From Nemertoderma westbladi (Eukaryota > Xenacoelomorpha > Nemertodermatida > Nemertodermatidae), in contig JAUCBJ010005143.1 in assembly GCA_032718475.1 (NCBI GenBank), positions 1 to 64,000 of the forward strand: DNA of 64,000 nt, in the 5' to 3' direction. Below the pieces are notes generated by a model, which was not told the DNA's origin, made no database searches, and was given only the letters and a program-made list of their open reading frames with translations. Every line of letters begins with the position of its first letter. Position 1 is the first letter of the stretch. This document shows, in pieces, positions 46,401 through 58,400 of this stretch. The position numbers and the translations under genes were made by a program.

Positions 46401-49400
46401 TCAGGTGACCTTCCCGTTGCCTTACCGTCTCGTTGGTCCCTGTTCTCTGGACCGTAGCTCAGGTGACCTTCCCGTTGCCTTGCCGTCTCGTTGGTCCCTG
46501 TTTTCTGGACCGTAGCTCTGGTGACCTTCCCGTTGCCTTGCCGTCTCGTTGGTCGCTGTTCTCTGGACCGTAGCTCAGGTGACCTTCCCGTTGCCTTGCC
46601 GTCTCGTTGGTCCCTGTTCTCTGGACCGTAGCTCAGGTGACCTTCCCGTTGCCTTGCCGTCTCGTTGGTCGCTGTTCTCTGGACCGTAGCTCAGGTGACC
46701 TTCCCGTTGCCTTGCCGTCTCGTTGGTCCCTGTTCTCTGGACCGTAGCTCAGGTGACCTTCCCGTTGCCTTACCGTCTCGTTGGTCCCTGTTCTCTGGAC
46801 CGTAGCTCAGGTGACCTTCCCGTTGCCTTGCCGTCTCGTTGGTCCCTGTCCTCTGGACCGTAGCTCAGGTGACCTTCCCGTTGCCTTACCGTCTCGTTGG
46901 TCCCTGTTCTCTGGACCGTAGCTCAGGTGACCTTCCCGTTGCCTTGCCGTCTCGTTGGTCCCTGTTCTCTGGACCGTAGCTCTGGTGACCTTCCCGTTGC
47001 CTTGCCGTCTCGTTGGTCGCTGTTCTCTGGACCGTAGCTCTGGTGACCTTCCCGTTGCCTTGCCGTCTCGTTGGTCGCTGTTCTCTGGACCGTAGCTCAG
47101 GTGACCTTCCCGTTGCCTTGCCGTCTCGTTGGTCCTTGTTCTCTGGACCGTAGCTCAGGTGACCTTCCCGTTGCCTTGCCGTCTCGTTGGTCCCTGTTCT
47201 CTGGACCGTAGCTCTGGTGACCTTCCCGTTGCCTTGCCGTCTCGTTGGTCGCTGTTCTCTGGACCGTAGCTCAGGTGACCTTCCCGTTGCCTTACCGTCT
47301 CGTTGGTCCCTGTTCTCTGGACCGTAGCTCAGGTGACCTTCCCGTTGCCTTGCCGTCTCGTTGGTCCCTGTTCTCTGGACCGTAGCTCAGGTGACCTTCC
47401 CGTTGCCTTACCGTCTCGTTGGTCCCTGTTCTCTGGACCGTAGCTCAGGTGACCTTCCCGTTGCCTTGCCGTCTCGTTGGTCCCTGTTCTCTGGACCGTA
47501 GCTCAGGTGACCTTCCCGTTGCCTTGCCGTCTCGTTGGTCCCTGTCCTCTGGACCGTAGCTCAGGTGACCTTCCCGTTGCCTTACCGTCTCGTTGGTCCC
47601 TGTTCTCTGGACCGTAGCTCAGGTGACCTTCCCGTTGCCTTGCCGTCTCGTTGGTCCCTGTTTTCTGGACCGTAGCTCTGGTGACCTTCCCGTTGCCTTG
47701 CCGTCTCGTTGGTCGCTGTTCTCTGGACCGTAGCTCAGGTGACCTTCCCGTTGCCTTGCCGTCTCGTTGGTCCTTGTTCTCTGGACCGTAGCTCAGGTGA
47801 CCTTCCCGTTGCCTTACCGTCTCGTTGGTCCCTGTCCTCTGGACCGTAGCTCAGGTGACCTTCCCGTTGCCTTACCATCTTGTTGGTCCCTGTTCTCTGG
47901 ACCGTAGCTCTGGTGACCTTCCCGTTGCCTTGCCGTCTCGTTGGTCCCTGTTCTCTGGACCGTAGCTCTGGTGACCTTCCCGTTGCCTTGCCGTCTCGTT
48001 GGTCGCTGTTCTCTGGACCGTAGCTCTGGTGACCTTCCCGTTGCCTTGCCGTCTCGTTGGTCGCTGTTCTCTGGACCGTAGCTCTGGTGACCTTCCCGTT
48101 GCCTTGCCGTCTCGTTGGTCCCTGTTCTCTGGACCGTAGCTCAGGTGACCTTCCCGTTGCCTTGCCGTCTCGTTGGTCCCTGTTCTCTGGACCATAGCTC
48201 AGGTGACCTTCCCGTTGCCTTACCGTCTCGTTGGTCCCTGTCCTCTGGACCGTAGCTCAGGTGACCTTCCCGTTGCCTTACCATCTCGTTGGTCCCTGTC
48301 CTCTGGACCGTAGCTCAGGTGACCTTCCCGTTGCCTTACCATCTTGTTGGTCCCTGTTCTCTGGACCGTAGCTCAGGTGACCTTCCCGTTGCCTTACCGT
48401 CTCGTTGGTCGCTGTTCTCTGGACCGTAGCTCAGGTGACCTTCCCGTTGCCTTGCCATCTCGTTGGTCCCTGTTCTCTGGACCGTAGCTCAGGTGACCTT
48501 CCCGTTGCCTTACCGTCTCGTTGGTCGCTGTTCTCTGGACCGTAGCTCAGGTGACCTTCCCGTTGCCTTGCCGTCTCGTTGGTCCCTGTCCTCTGGACCG
48601 TAGCTCAGGTGACCTTCCCGTTGCCTTGCCATCTCGTTGGTCCCTGTTCTCTGGACCGTAGCTCAGGTGACCTTCCCGTTGCCTTGCCATCTCGTTGGTC
48701 CCTGTTCTCTGGACCGTAGCTCAGGTGACCTTCCCGTTGCCTTACCGTCTCGTTGGTCCCTGTTCTCTGGACCGTAGCTCAGGTGACCTTCCCGTTGCCT
48801 TACCGTCTCGTTGGTCGCTGTTCTCTGGACCGTAGCTCAGGTGACCTTCCCGTTGCCTTGCCATCTCGTTGGTCCCTGTTCTCTGGACCGTAGCTCAGGT
48901 GACCTTCCCGTTGCCTTACCGTCTCGTTGGTCCCTGTTCTCTGGACCGTAGCTCAGGTGACCTTCCCGTTGCCTTACCGTCTCGTTGGTCGCTGTTCTCT
49001 GGACCGTAGCTCAGGTGACCTTCCCGTTGCCTTGCCATCTCGTTGGTCCCTGTTCTCTGGACCGTAGCTCAGGTGACCTTCCCGTTGCCTTACCGTCTCG
49101 TTGGTCCCTGTCCTCTGGACCGTAGCTCAGGTGACCTTCCCATTGCCTTACCATCTTGTTGGTCCCTGTTCTCTGGACCGTAGCTCAGGTGACCTTCCCG
49201 TTGCCTTGCCATCTCGTTGGTCCCTGTTCTCTGGACCGTAGCTCAGGTGACCTTCCCGTTGCCTTACCGTCTCGTTGGTCCCTGTCCTCTGGACCGTAGC
49301 TCAGGTGACCTTCCCATTGCCTTACCATCTTGTTGGTCCCTGTTCTCTGGACCGTAGCTCTGGTGACCTTCCCGTTGCCTTGCCGTCTCGTTGGTCCCTG

Positions 49401-52400
49401 TTCTCTGGACCGTAGCTCTGGTGACCTTCCCGTTGCCTTGCCGTCTCGTTGGTCGCTGTTCTCTGGACCGTAGCTCTGGTGACCTTCCCGTTGCCTTGCC
49501 GTCTCGTTGGTCGCTGTTCTCTGGACCGTAGCTCTGGTGACCTTCCCGTTGCCTTGCCGTCTCGTTGGTCCCTGTTCTCTGGACCGTAGCTCAGGTGACC
49601 TTCCCGTTGCCTTGCCGTCTCGTTGGTCCCTGTTCTCTGGACCATAGCTCAGGTGACCTTCCCGTTGCCTTACCGTCTCGTTGGTCCCTGTCCTCTGGAC
49701 CGTAGCTCAGGTGACCTTCCCGTTGCCTTACCATCTCGTTGGTCCCTGTCCTCTGGACCGTAGCTCAGGTGACCTTCCCGTTGCCTTACCATCTTGTTGG
49801 TCCCTGTTCTCTGGACCGTAGCTCAGGTGACCTTCCCGTTGCCTTACCGTCTCGTTGGTCGCTGTTCTCTGGACCGTAGCTCAGGTGACCTTCCCGTTGC
49901 CTTGCCATCTCGTTGGTCCCTGTTCTCTGGACCGTAGCTCAGGTGACCTTCCCGTTGCCTTACCGTCTCGTTGGTCGCTGTTCTCTGGACCGTAGCTCAG
50001 GTGACCTTCCCGTTGCCTTGCCGTCTCGTTGGTCCCTGTCCTCTGGACCGTAGCTCAGGTGACCTTCCCGTTGCCTTGCCATCTCGTTGGTCCCTGTTCT
50101 CTGGACCGTAGCTCAGGTGACCTTCCCGTTGCCTTGCCATCTCGTTGGTCCCTGTTCTCTGGACCGTAGCTCAGGTGACCTTCCCGTTGCCTTACCGTCT
50201 CGTTGGTCCCTGTTCTCTGGACCGTAGCTCAGGTGACCTTCCCGTTGCCTTACCGTCTCGTTGGTCGCTGTTCTCTGGACCGTAGCTCAGGTGACCTTCC
50301 CGTTGCCTTGCCATCTCGTTGGTCCCTGTTCTCTGGACCGTAGCTCAGGTGACCTTCCCGTTGCCTTACCGTCTCGTTGGTCCCTGTTCTCTGGACCGTA
50401 GCTCAGGTGACCTTCCCGTTGCCTTACCGTCTCGTTGGTCGCTGTTCTCTGGACCGTAGCTCAGGTGACCTTCCCGTTGCCTTGCCATCTCGTTGGTCCC
50501 TGTTCTCTGGACCGTAGCTCAGGTGACCTTCCCGTTGCCTTACCGTCTCGTTGGTCCCTGTCCTCTGGACCGTAGCTCAGGTGACCTTCCCATTGCCTTA
50601 CCATCTTGTTGGTCCCTGTTCTCTGGACCGTAGCTCAGGTGACCTTCCCGTTGCCTTGCCATCTCGTTGGTCCCTGTTTTCTGGACCGTAGCTCTGGTGA
50701 CCTTCCCGTTGCCTTGCCGTCTCGTTGGTCGCTGTTCTCTGGACCGTAGCTCAGGTGACCTTCCCGTTGCCTTGCCGTCTCGTTGGTCCCTGTTTTCTGG
50801 ACCGTAGCTCTGGTGACCTTCCCGTTGCCTTGCCGTCTCGTTGGTCCCTGTTCTCTGGACCGTAGCTCAGGTGACCTTCCCGTTGCCTTACCATCTTGTT
50901 GGTCCCTGTTCTCTGGACCGTAGCTCAGGTGACCTTCCCGTTGCCTTGCCGTCTCGTTGGTCCCTGTCCTCTGGACCGTAGCTCTGGTGACCTTCCCGTT
51001 GCCTTGCCGTCTCGTTGGTCCCTGTTCTCTGGACCGTAGCTCAGGTGACCTTCCCGTTGCCTTGCCATCTCGTTGGTCCCTGTTCTCTGGACCGTAGCTC
51101 AGGTGACCTTCCCGTTGCCTTACCGTCTCGTTGGTCCCTGTTCTCTGGACCGTAGCTCAGGTGACCTTCCCGTTGCCTTACCGTCTCGTTGGTCGCTGTT
51201 CTCTGGACCGTAGCTCAGGTGACCTTCCCATTGCCTTACCATCTTGTTGGTCCCTGTTCTCTGGACCGTAGCTCAGGTGACCTTCCCGTTGCCTTGCCGT
51301 CTCGTTGGTCCCTGTTTTCTGGACCGTAGCTCTGGTGACCTTCCCGTTGCCTTGCCGTCTCGTTGGTCGCTGTTCTCTGGACCGTAGCTCAGGTGACCTT
51401 CCCGTTGCCTTGCCGTCTCGTTGGTCCCTGTTTTCTGGACCGTAGCTCTGGTGACCTTCCCGTTGCCTTGCCGTCTCGTTGGTCCCTGTTCTCTGGACCG
51501 TAGCTCAGGTGACCTTCCCGTTGCCTTACCATCTTGTTGGTCCCTGTTCTCTGGACCGTAGCTCAGGTGACCTTCCCGTTGCCTTGCCGTCTCGTTGGTC
51601 CCTGTCCTCTGGACCGTAGCTCTGGTGACCTTCCCGTTGCCTTGCCGTCTCGTTGGTCCCTGTTCTCTGGACCGTAGCTCAGGTGACCTTCCCGTTGCCT
51701 TACCATCTTGTTGGTCCCTGTTCTCTGGACCGTAGCTCAGGTGACCTTCCCGTTGCCTTGCCGTCTCGTTGGTCCCTGTTCTCTGGACCGTAGCTCAGGT
51801 GACCTTCCCGTTGCCTTACCATCTTGTTGGTCCCTGTTCTCTGGACCGTAGCTCAGGTGACCTTCCCGTTGCCTTACCATCTTGTTGGTCCCTGTTCTCT
51901 GGACCGTAGCTCAGGTGACCTTCCCGTTGCCTTACCGTCTCGTTGGTCCCTGTTCTCTGGACCGTAGCTCAGGTGACCTTCCCGTTGCCTTACCGTCTCG
52001 TTGGTCGCTGTTCTCTGGACCGTAGCTCAGGTGACCTTCCCATTGCCTTACCATCTTGTTGGTCCCTGTTCTCTGGACCGTAGCTCAGGTGACCTTCCCG
52101 TTGCCTTGCCGTCTCGTTGGTCCCTGTTTTCTGGACCGTAGCTCTGGTGACCTTCCCGTTGCCTTGCCGTCTCGTTGGTCGCTGTTCTCTGGACCGTAGC
52201 TCAGGTGACCTTCCCGTTGCCTTGCCGTCTCGTTGGTCCCTGTTTTCTGGACCGTAGCTCTGGTGACCTTCCCGTTGCCTTGCCGTCTCGTTGGTCCCTG
52301 TTCTCTGGACCGTAGCTCAGGTGACCTTCCCGTTGCCTTACCATCTTGTTGGTCCCTGTTCTCTGGACCGTAGCTCAGGTGACCTTCCCGTTGCCTTGCC

Positions 52401-55400
52401 GTCTCGTTGGTCCCTGTCCTCTGGACCGTAGCTCAGGTGACCTTCCCGTTGCCTTACCATCTTGTTGGTCCCTGTTCTCTGGACCGTAGCTCAGGTGACC
52501 TTCCCGTTGCCTTGCCGTCTCGTTGGTCCCTGTTCTCTGGACCGTAGCTCAGGTGACCTTCCCGTTGCCTTACCATCTTGTTGGTCCCTGTTCTCTGGAC
52601 CGTAGCTCAGGTGACCTTCCCGTTGCCTTGCCGTCTCGTTGGTCCCTGTTCTCTGGACCGTAGCTCTGGTGACCTTCCCGTTGCCTTGCCGTCTCGTTGG
52701 TCCCTGTTCTCTGGACCGTAGCTCAGGTGACCTTCCCGTTGCCTTGCCGTCTCGTTGGTCCCTGTTCTCTGGACCGTAGCTCTGGTGACCTTCCCGTTGC
52801 CTTGCCGTCTCGTTGGTCCCTGTCCTCTGGACCGTAGCTCAGGTGACCTTCCCGTTGCCTTACCGTCTCGTTGGTCCCTGTTCTCTGGACCGTAGCTCAG
52901 GTGACCTTCCCGTTGCCTTACCATCTCGTTGGTCCCTGTTCTCTGGACCGTAGCTCAGGTGACCTTCCCGTTGCCTTGCCGTCTCGTTGGTCCCTGTCCT
53001 CTGGACCGTAGCTCAGGTGACCTTCCCGTTGCCTTACCGTCTCGTTGGTCCCTGTTCTCTGGACCGTAGCTCAGGTGACCTTCCCGTTGCCTTGCCGTCT
53101 CGTTGGTCCCTGTCCTCTGGACCGTAGCTCAGGTGACCTTCCCGTTGCCTTACCGTCTCGTTGGTCCCTGTTCTCTGGACCGTAGCTCAGGTGACCTTCC
53201 CGTTGCCTTACCGTCTCGTTGGTCGCTGTTCTCTGGACTGTAGCTCAGGTGACCTTCCCGTTGCCTTACCATCTTGTTGGTCCCTGTTCTCTGGACCGTA
53301 GCTCTGGTGACCTTCCCGTTGCCTTGCCGTCTCGTTGGTCGCTGTTCTCTGGACCGTAGCTCAGGTGACCTTCCCGTTGCCTTACCATCTTGTTGGTCCC
53401 TGTTCTCTGGACAGTAGCTCAGGTGACCTTCCCGTTGCCTTACCGTCTCGTTGGTCCCTGTCCTCTGGACCGTAGCTCAGGTGACCTTCCCGTTGCCTTA
53501 CCATCTTGTTGGTCCCTGTTCTCTGGACCGTAGCTCTGGTGACCTTCCCGTTGCCTTGCCGTCTCGTTGGTCGCTGTTTTCTGGACCGTAGCTCTGGTGA
53601 CCTTCCCGTTGCCTTGCCGTCTCGTTGGTCGCTGTTCTCTGGACCGTAGCTCAGGTGACCTTCCCGTTGCCTTGCCGTCTCGTTGGTCGCTGTTTTCTGG
53701 ACCGTAGCTCTGGTGACCTTCCCGTTGCCTTGCCGTCTCGTTGGTCGCTGTTCTCTGGACCGTAGCTCAGGTGACCTTCCCGTTGCCTTACCGTCTCGTT
53801 GGTCGCTGTTCTCTGGACCGTAGCTCAGGAGACCTTCCCGTTGCCTTGCCGTCTCGTTGGTCGCTGTTTTCTGGACCGTAGCTCTGGTGACCTTCCCGTT
53901 GCCTTGCCGTCTCGTTGGTCGCTGTTCTCTGGACCGTAGCTCAGGTGACCTTCCCGTTGCCTTACCGTCTCGTTGGTCGCTGTTTTCTGGACCGTAGCTC
54001 TGGTGACCTTCCCGTTGCCTTGCCGTCTCGTTGGTCGCTGTTTTCTGGACCGTAGCTCTGGTGACCTTCCCGTTGCCTTGCCGTCTCGTTGGTCGCTGTT
54101 CTCTGGACCGTAGCTCAGGTGACCTTCCCGTTGCCTTACCGTCTCGTTGGTCGCTGTTTTCTGGACCGTAGCTCTGGTGACCTTCCCGTTGCCTTGCCGT
54201 CTCGTTGGTCGCTGTTCTCTGGACCGTAGCTCAGGTGACCTTCCCGTTGCCTTACCATCTTGTTGGTCCCTGTTCTCTGGACCGTAGCTCAGGAGACCTT
54301 CCCGTTGCCTTGCCGTCTCGTTGGTCCCTGTTTTCTGGACCGTAGCTCTGGTGACCTTCCCGTTGCCTTGCCGTCTCGTTGGTCGCTGTTTTCTGGACCG
54401 TAGCTCTGGTGACCTTCCCGTTGCCTTGCCGTCTCGTTGGTCGCTGTTCTCTGGACCGTAGCTCAGGTGACCTTCCCGTTGCCTTGCCGTCTCGTTGGTC
54501 GCTGTTTTCTGGACCGTAGCTCAGGTGACCTTCCCGTTGCCTTGCCGTCTCGTTGGTCGCTGTTTTCTGGACCGTAGCTCAGGTGACCTTCCCGTTGCCT
54601 TACCATCTTGTTGGTCCCTGTTCTCTGGACCGTAGCTCAGGAGACCTTCCCGTTGCCTTGCCGTCTCGTTGGTCGCTGTTCTCTGGACCGTAGCTCAGGT
54701 GACCTTCCCGTTGCCTTACCGTCTCGTTGGTCCCTGTTCTCTGGACCGTAGCTCAGGTGACCTTCCCGTTGCCTTGCCGTCTCGTTGGTCCCTGTCCTCT
54801 GGACCGTAGCTCAGGTGACCTTCCCGTTGCCTTACCGTCTCGTTGGTCCCTGTTCTCTGGACCGTAGCTCAGGTGACCTTCCCGTTGCCTTACCGTCTCG
54901 TTGGTCCCTGTTCTCTGGACCGTAGCTCAGGTGACCTTCCCGTTGCCTTACCGTCTCGTTGGTCCCTGTTCTCTGGACCGTAGCTCAGGTGACCTTCCCG
55001 TTGCCTTACCGTCTCGTTGGTCCCTGTTCTCTGGACCGTAGCTCAGGTGACCTTCCCGTTGCCTTACCGTCTCGTTGGTCCCTGTTCTCTGGACCGTAGC
55101 TCAGGTGACCTTCCCGTTGCCTTGTCGTCTCGTTGGTCCCTGTTCTCTGGACCGTAGCTCAGGTGACCTTCCCGTTGCCTTGCCGTCTCGTTGGTCGCTG
55201 TTCTCTGGACCGTAGCTCAGGTGACCTTCCCGTTGCCTTACCGTCTCGTTGGTCCCTGTTCTCTGGACCGTAGCTCAGGAGACCTTCCCGTTGCCTTACC
55301 GTCCCGTTGGTCCCTGTTCTCTGGACCGTAGCTCAGGAGACCTTCCCGTTGCCTTGCCGTCTCGTTGGTCCCTGTTCTCTGGACCGTAGCTCAGGTGACC

Positions 55401-58400
55401 TTCCCGTTGCCTTACCGTCTCGTTGGTCCCTGTTCTCTGGACCGTAGCTCAGGTGACCTTCCCGTTGCCTTACCGTCTCGTTGGTCCCTGTTCTCTGGAC
55501 CGTAGCTCAGGTGACCTTCCCGTTGCCTTGCCGTCTCGTTGGTCCCTGTTCTCTGGACCGTAGCTCAGGTGACCTTCCCGTTGCCTTACCGTCTCGTTGG
55601 TCCCTGTTCTCTGGACCGTAGCTCAGGTGACCTTCCCGTTGCCTTGCCGTCTCGTTGGTCCCTGTTCTCTGGACCGTAGCTCTGGTTACCTTCCCGTTGC
55701 CTTGCCGTCTCGTTGGTCCCTGTTCTCTGGACCGTAGCTCAGATGACCTTCCCGTTGCCTTGCCTTCTCGTTGGTCGCTGTTCTCTGGACCGTAGCTCAT
55801 GTGACCTTCCCGTTGCCTTGCCGTCTCGTTGGTCCCTGTTCTCTGGATGGTAGCTCAGGTGACCTTCCCGTTGCCTTACCGTCTCGTTGGTCCCTGTTCT
55901 CTGGACCGTAGCTCAGGTGACCTTCCCGTTGCCTTACCGTCTCGTTGGTCCCTGTTCTCTGGACCGTAGCTCAGGTGACCTTCCCGTTGCCTTACCGTCT
56001 CGTTGGTCCCTGTTCTCTGGACCGTAGCTCAGGTGACCTTCCCGTTGCCTTGCCGTCTCGTTGGTCCCTGTTCTCTGGACCGTAGCTCAGGTGACCTTCC
56101 CGTTGCCTTACCGTCTCGTTGGTCCTTGTTCTCTGGACCATAGCTCAGGTGACCTTCCCGTTGCTTTACCGTCTCGTTGGTCCCTGTTCTCTGGACCGTA
56201 GCTCAGGTGACCTTCCCGTTGCCTTGCCGTCTCGTTGGTCCCTGTTCTCTGGACCGTAGCTCAGGTGACCTTCCCGTTGCCTTACCGTCTCGTTGGTCCC
56301 TGTTCTCTGGACCGTAGCTCAGGTGACCTTCCCGTTGCCTTACCGTCTCGTTGGTCGCTGTTCTCTGGACCGTAGCTCAGGTGACCTTCCCGTTGCCTTA
56401 CCGTCTCGTTGGTCGCTGTTCTCTGGACCGTAGCTCAGGTGACCTTCCCGTTGCCTTGCCGTCTCGTTGGTCCCTGTTCTCTGGACCGTAGCTCAGGTGA
56501 CCTTCCCGTTGCCTTACCGTCTCGTTGGTCCCTGTTCTCTGGACCGTAGCTCAGGTGACCTTCCCGTTGCCTTACCGTCTCGTTGGTCGCTGTTCTCTGG
56601 ACCGTAGCTCAGGTGACCTTCCCGTTGCCTTACCGTCTCGTTGGTCGCTGTTCTCTGGATGGTAGCTCAGGTGACCTTCCCGTTGCCTTACCGTCTCGTT
56701 GGTCCCTGTTCTCTGGACCGTAGCTCAGGTGACCTTCCCGTTGCCTTACCGTCTCGTTGGTCCCTGTTCTCTGGACCGTAGCTCAGGTGACCTTCCCGTT
56801 GCCTTACCGTCTCGTTGGTCGCTGTTCTCTGGACCGTAGCTCAGGTGACCTTCCCGTTGCCTTACCGTCTCGTTGGTCCCTGTTCTCTGGACCGTAGCTC
56901 AGGTGACCTTCCCGTTGCCTTACCGTCTCGTTGGTCGCTGTTCTCTGGACCGTAGCTCAGGTGACCTTCCCGTTGCCTTACCGTCTCGTTGGTCCCTGTT
57001 CTCTGGACCGTAGCTCAGGTGACCTTCCCGTTGCCTTACCGTCTCGTTGGTCCCTGTTCTCTGGACCGTAGCTCAGGTGACCTTCCCGTTGCCTTACCGT
57101 CTCGTTGGTCCCTGTTCTCTGGACCGTAGCTCAGGTGACCTTCCCGTTGCCTTACCGTCTCGTTGGTCCCTGTTCTCTGGACCGTAGCTCAGGTGACCTT
57201 CCCGTTGCCTTACCGTCTCGTTGGTCGCTGTTCTCTGGACCGTAGCTCAGGTGACCTTCCCGTTGCCTTACCGTCTCGTTGGTCCCTGTTCTCTGGACCG
57301 TAGCTCAGGTGACCTTCCCGTTGCCTTACCGTCTCGTTGGTCGCTGTTCTCTGGACCGTAGCTCAGGTGACCTTCCCGTTGCCTTACCGTCTCGTTGGTC
57401 GCTGTTCTCTGGACCGTAGCTCAGGTGACCTTCCCGTTGCCTTACCGTCTCGTTGGTCCCTGTTCTCTGGACCGTAGCTCAGGTGACCTTCCCGTTGCCT
57501 TACCGTCTCGTTGGTCCCTGTTCTCTGGACCGTAGCTCAGGTGACCTTCCCGTTGCCTTACCGTCTCGTTGGTCGCTGTTCTCTGGACCGTAGCTCAGGT
57601 GACCTTCCCGTTGCCTTACCGTCTCGTTGGTCGCTGTTCTCTGGACCGTAGCTCAGGTGACCTTCCCGTTGCCTTACCGTCTCGTTGGTCCCTGTTCTCT
57701 GGACCGTAGCTCAGGTGACCTTCCCGTTGCCTTACCGTCTCGTTGGTCCCTGTTCTCTGGACCGTAGCTCAGGTGACCTTCCCGTTGCCTTACCGTCTCG
57801 TTGGTCGCTGTTCTCTGGATGGTAGCTCAGGTGACCTTCCCGTTGCCTTGCCGTCTCGTTGGTCCCTGTTCTCTGGACCGTAGCTCAGGTGACCTTCCCG
57901 TTGCCTTACCGTCTCGTTGGTCCCTGTTCTCTGGACCGTAGCTCAGGTGACCTTCCCGTTGCCTTACCGTCTCGTTGGTCGCTGTTCTCTGGACCGTAGC
58001 TCAGGTGACCTTCCCGTTGCCTTGCCGTCTCGTTGGTCCCTGTTCTCTGGACCGTAGCTCAGGTGACCTTCCCGTTGCCTTACCGTCTCGTTGGTCGCTG
58101 TTCTTTGGATGGTAGCTCAGGTGACCTTCCCGTTGCCTTACCGTCTCGTTGGTCCCTGTTCTCTGGACCGTAGCTCAGGTGACCTTCCCGTTGCCTTACC
58201 GTCTCGTTGGTCCCTGTTCTCTGGACCGTAGCTCAGGTGACCTTCCCGTTGCCTTACCGTCTCGTTGGTCGCTGTTCTCTGGATGGTAGCTCAGGTGACC
58301 TTCCCGTTGCCTTACCGTCTCGTTGGTCCCTGTTCTCTGGACCGTAGCTCAGGTGACCTTCCCGTTGCCTTACCGTCTCGTTGGTCCCTGTTCTCTGGAC

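Noticed and set aside
47872-55800. Minus-strand frames of about 100 residues in the 58-bp array (GPENRDQRDGKATGRS type)
   Set aside because: They arise because three units equal 174 bp and one frame lacks stops; identical frames 1450 bp apart reflect block duplication, not duplicated genes.
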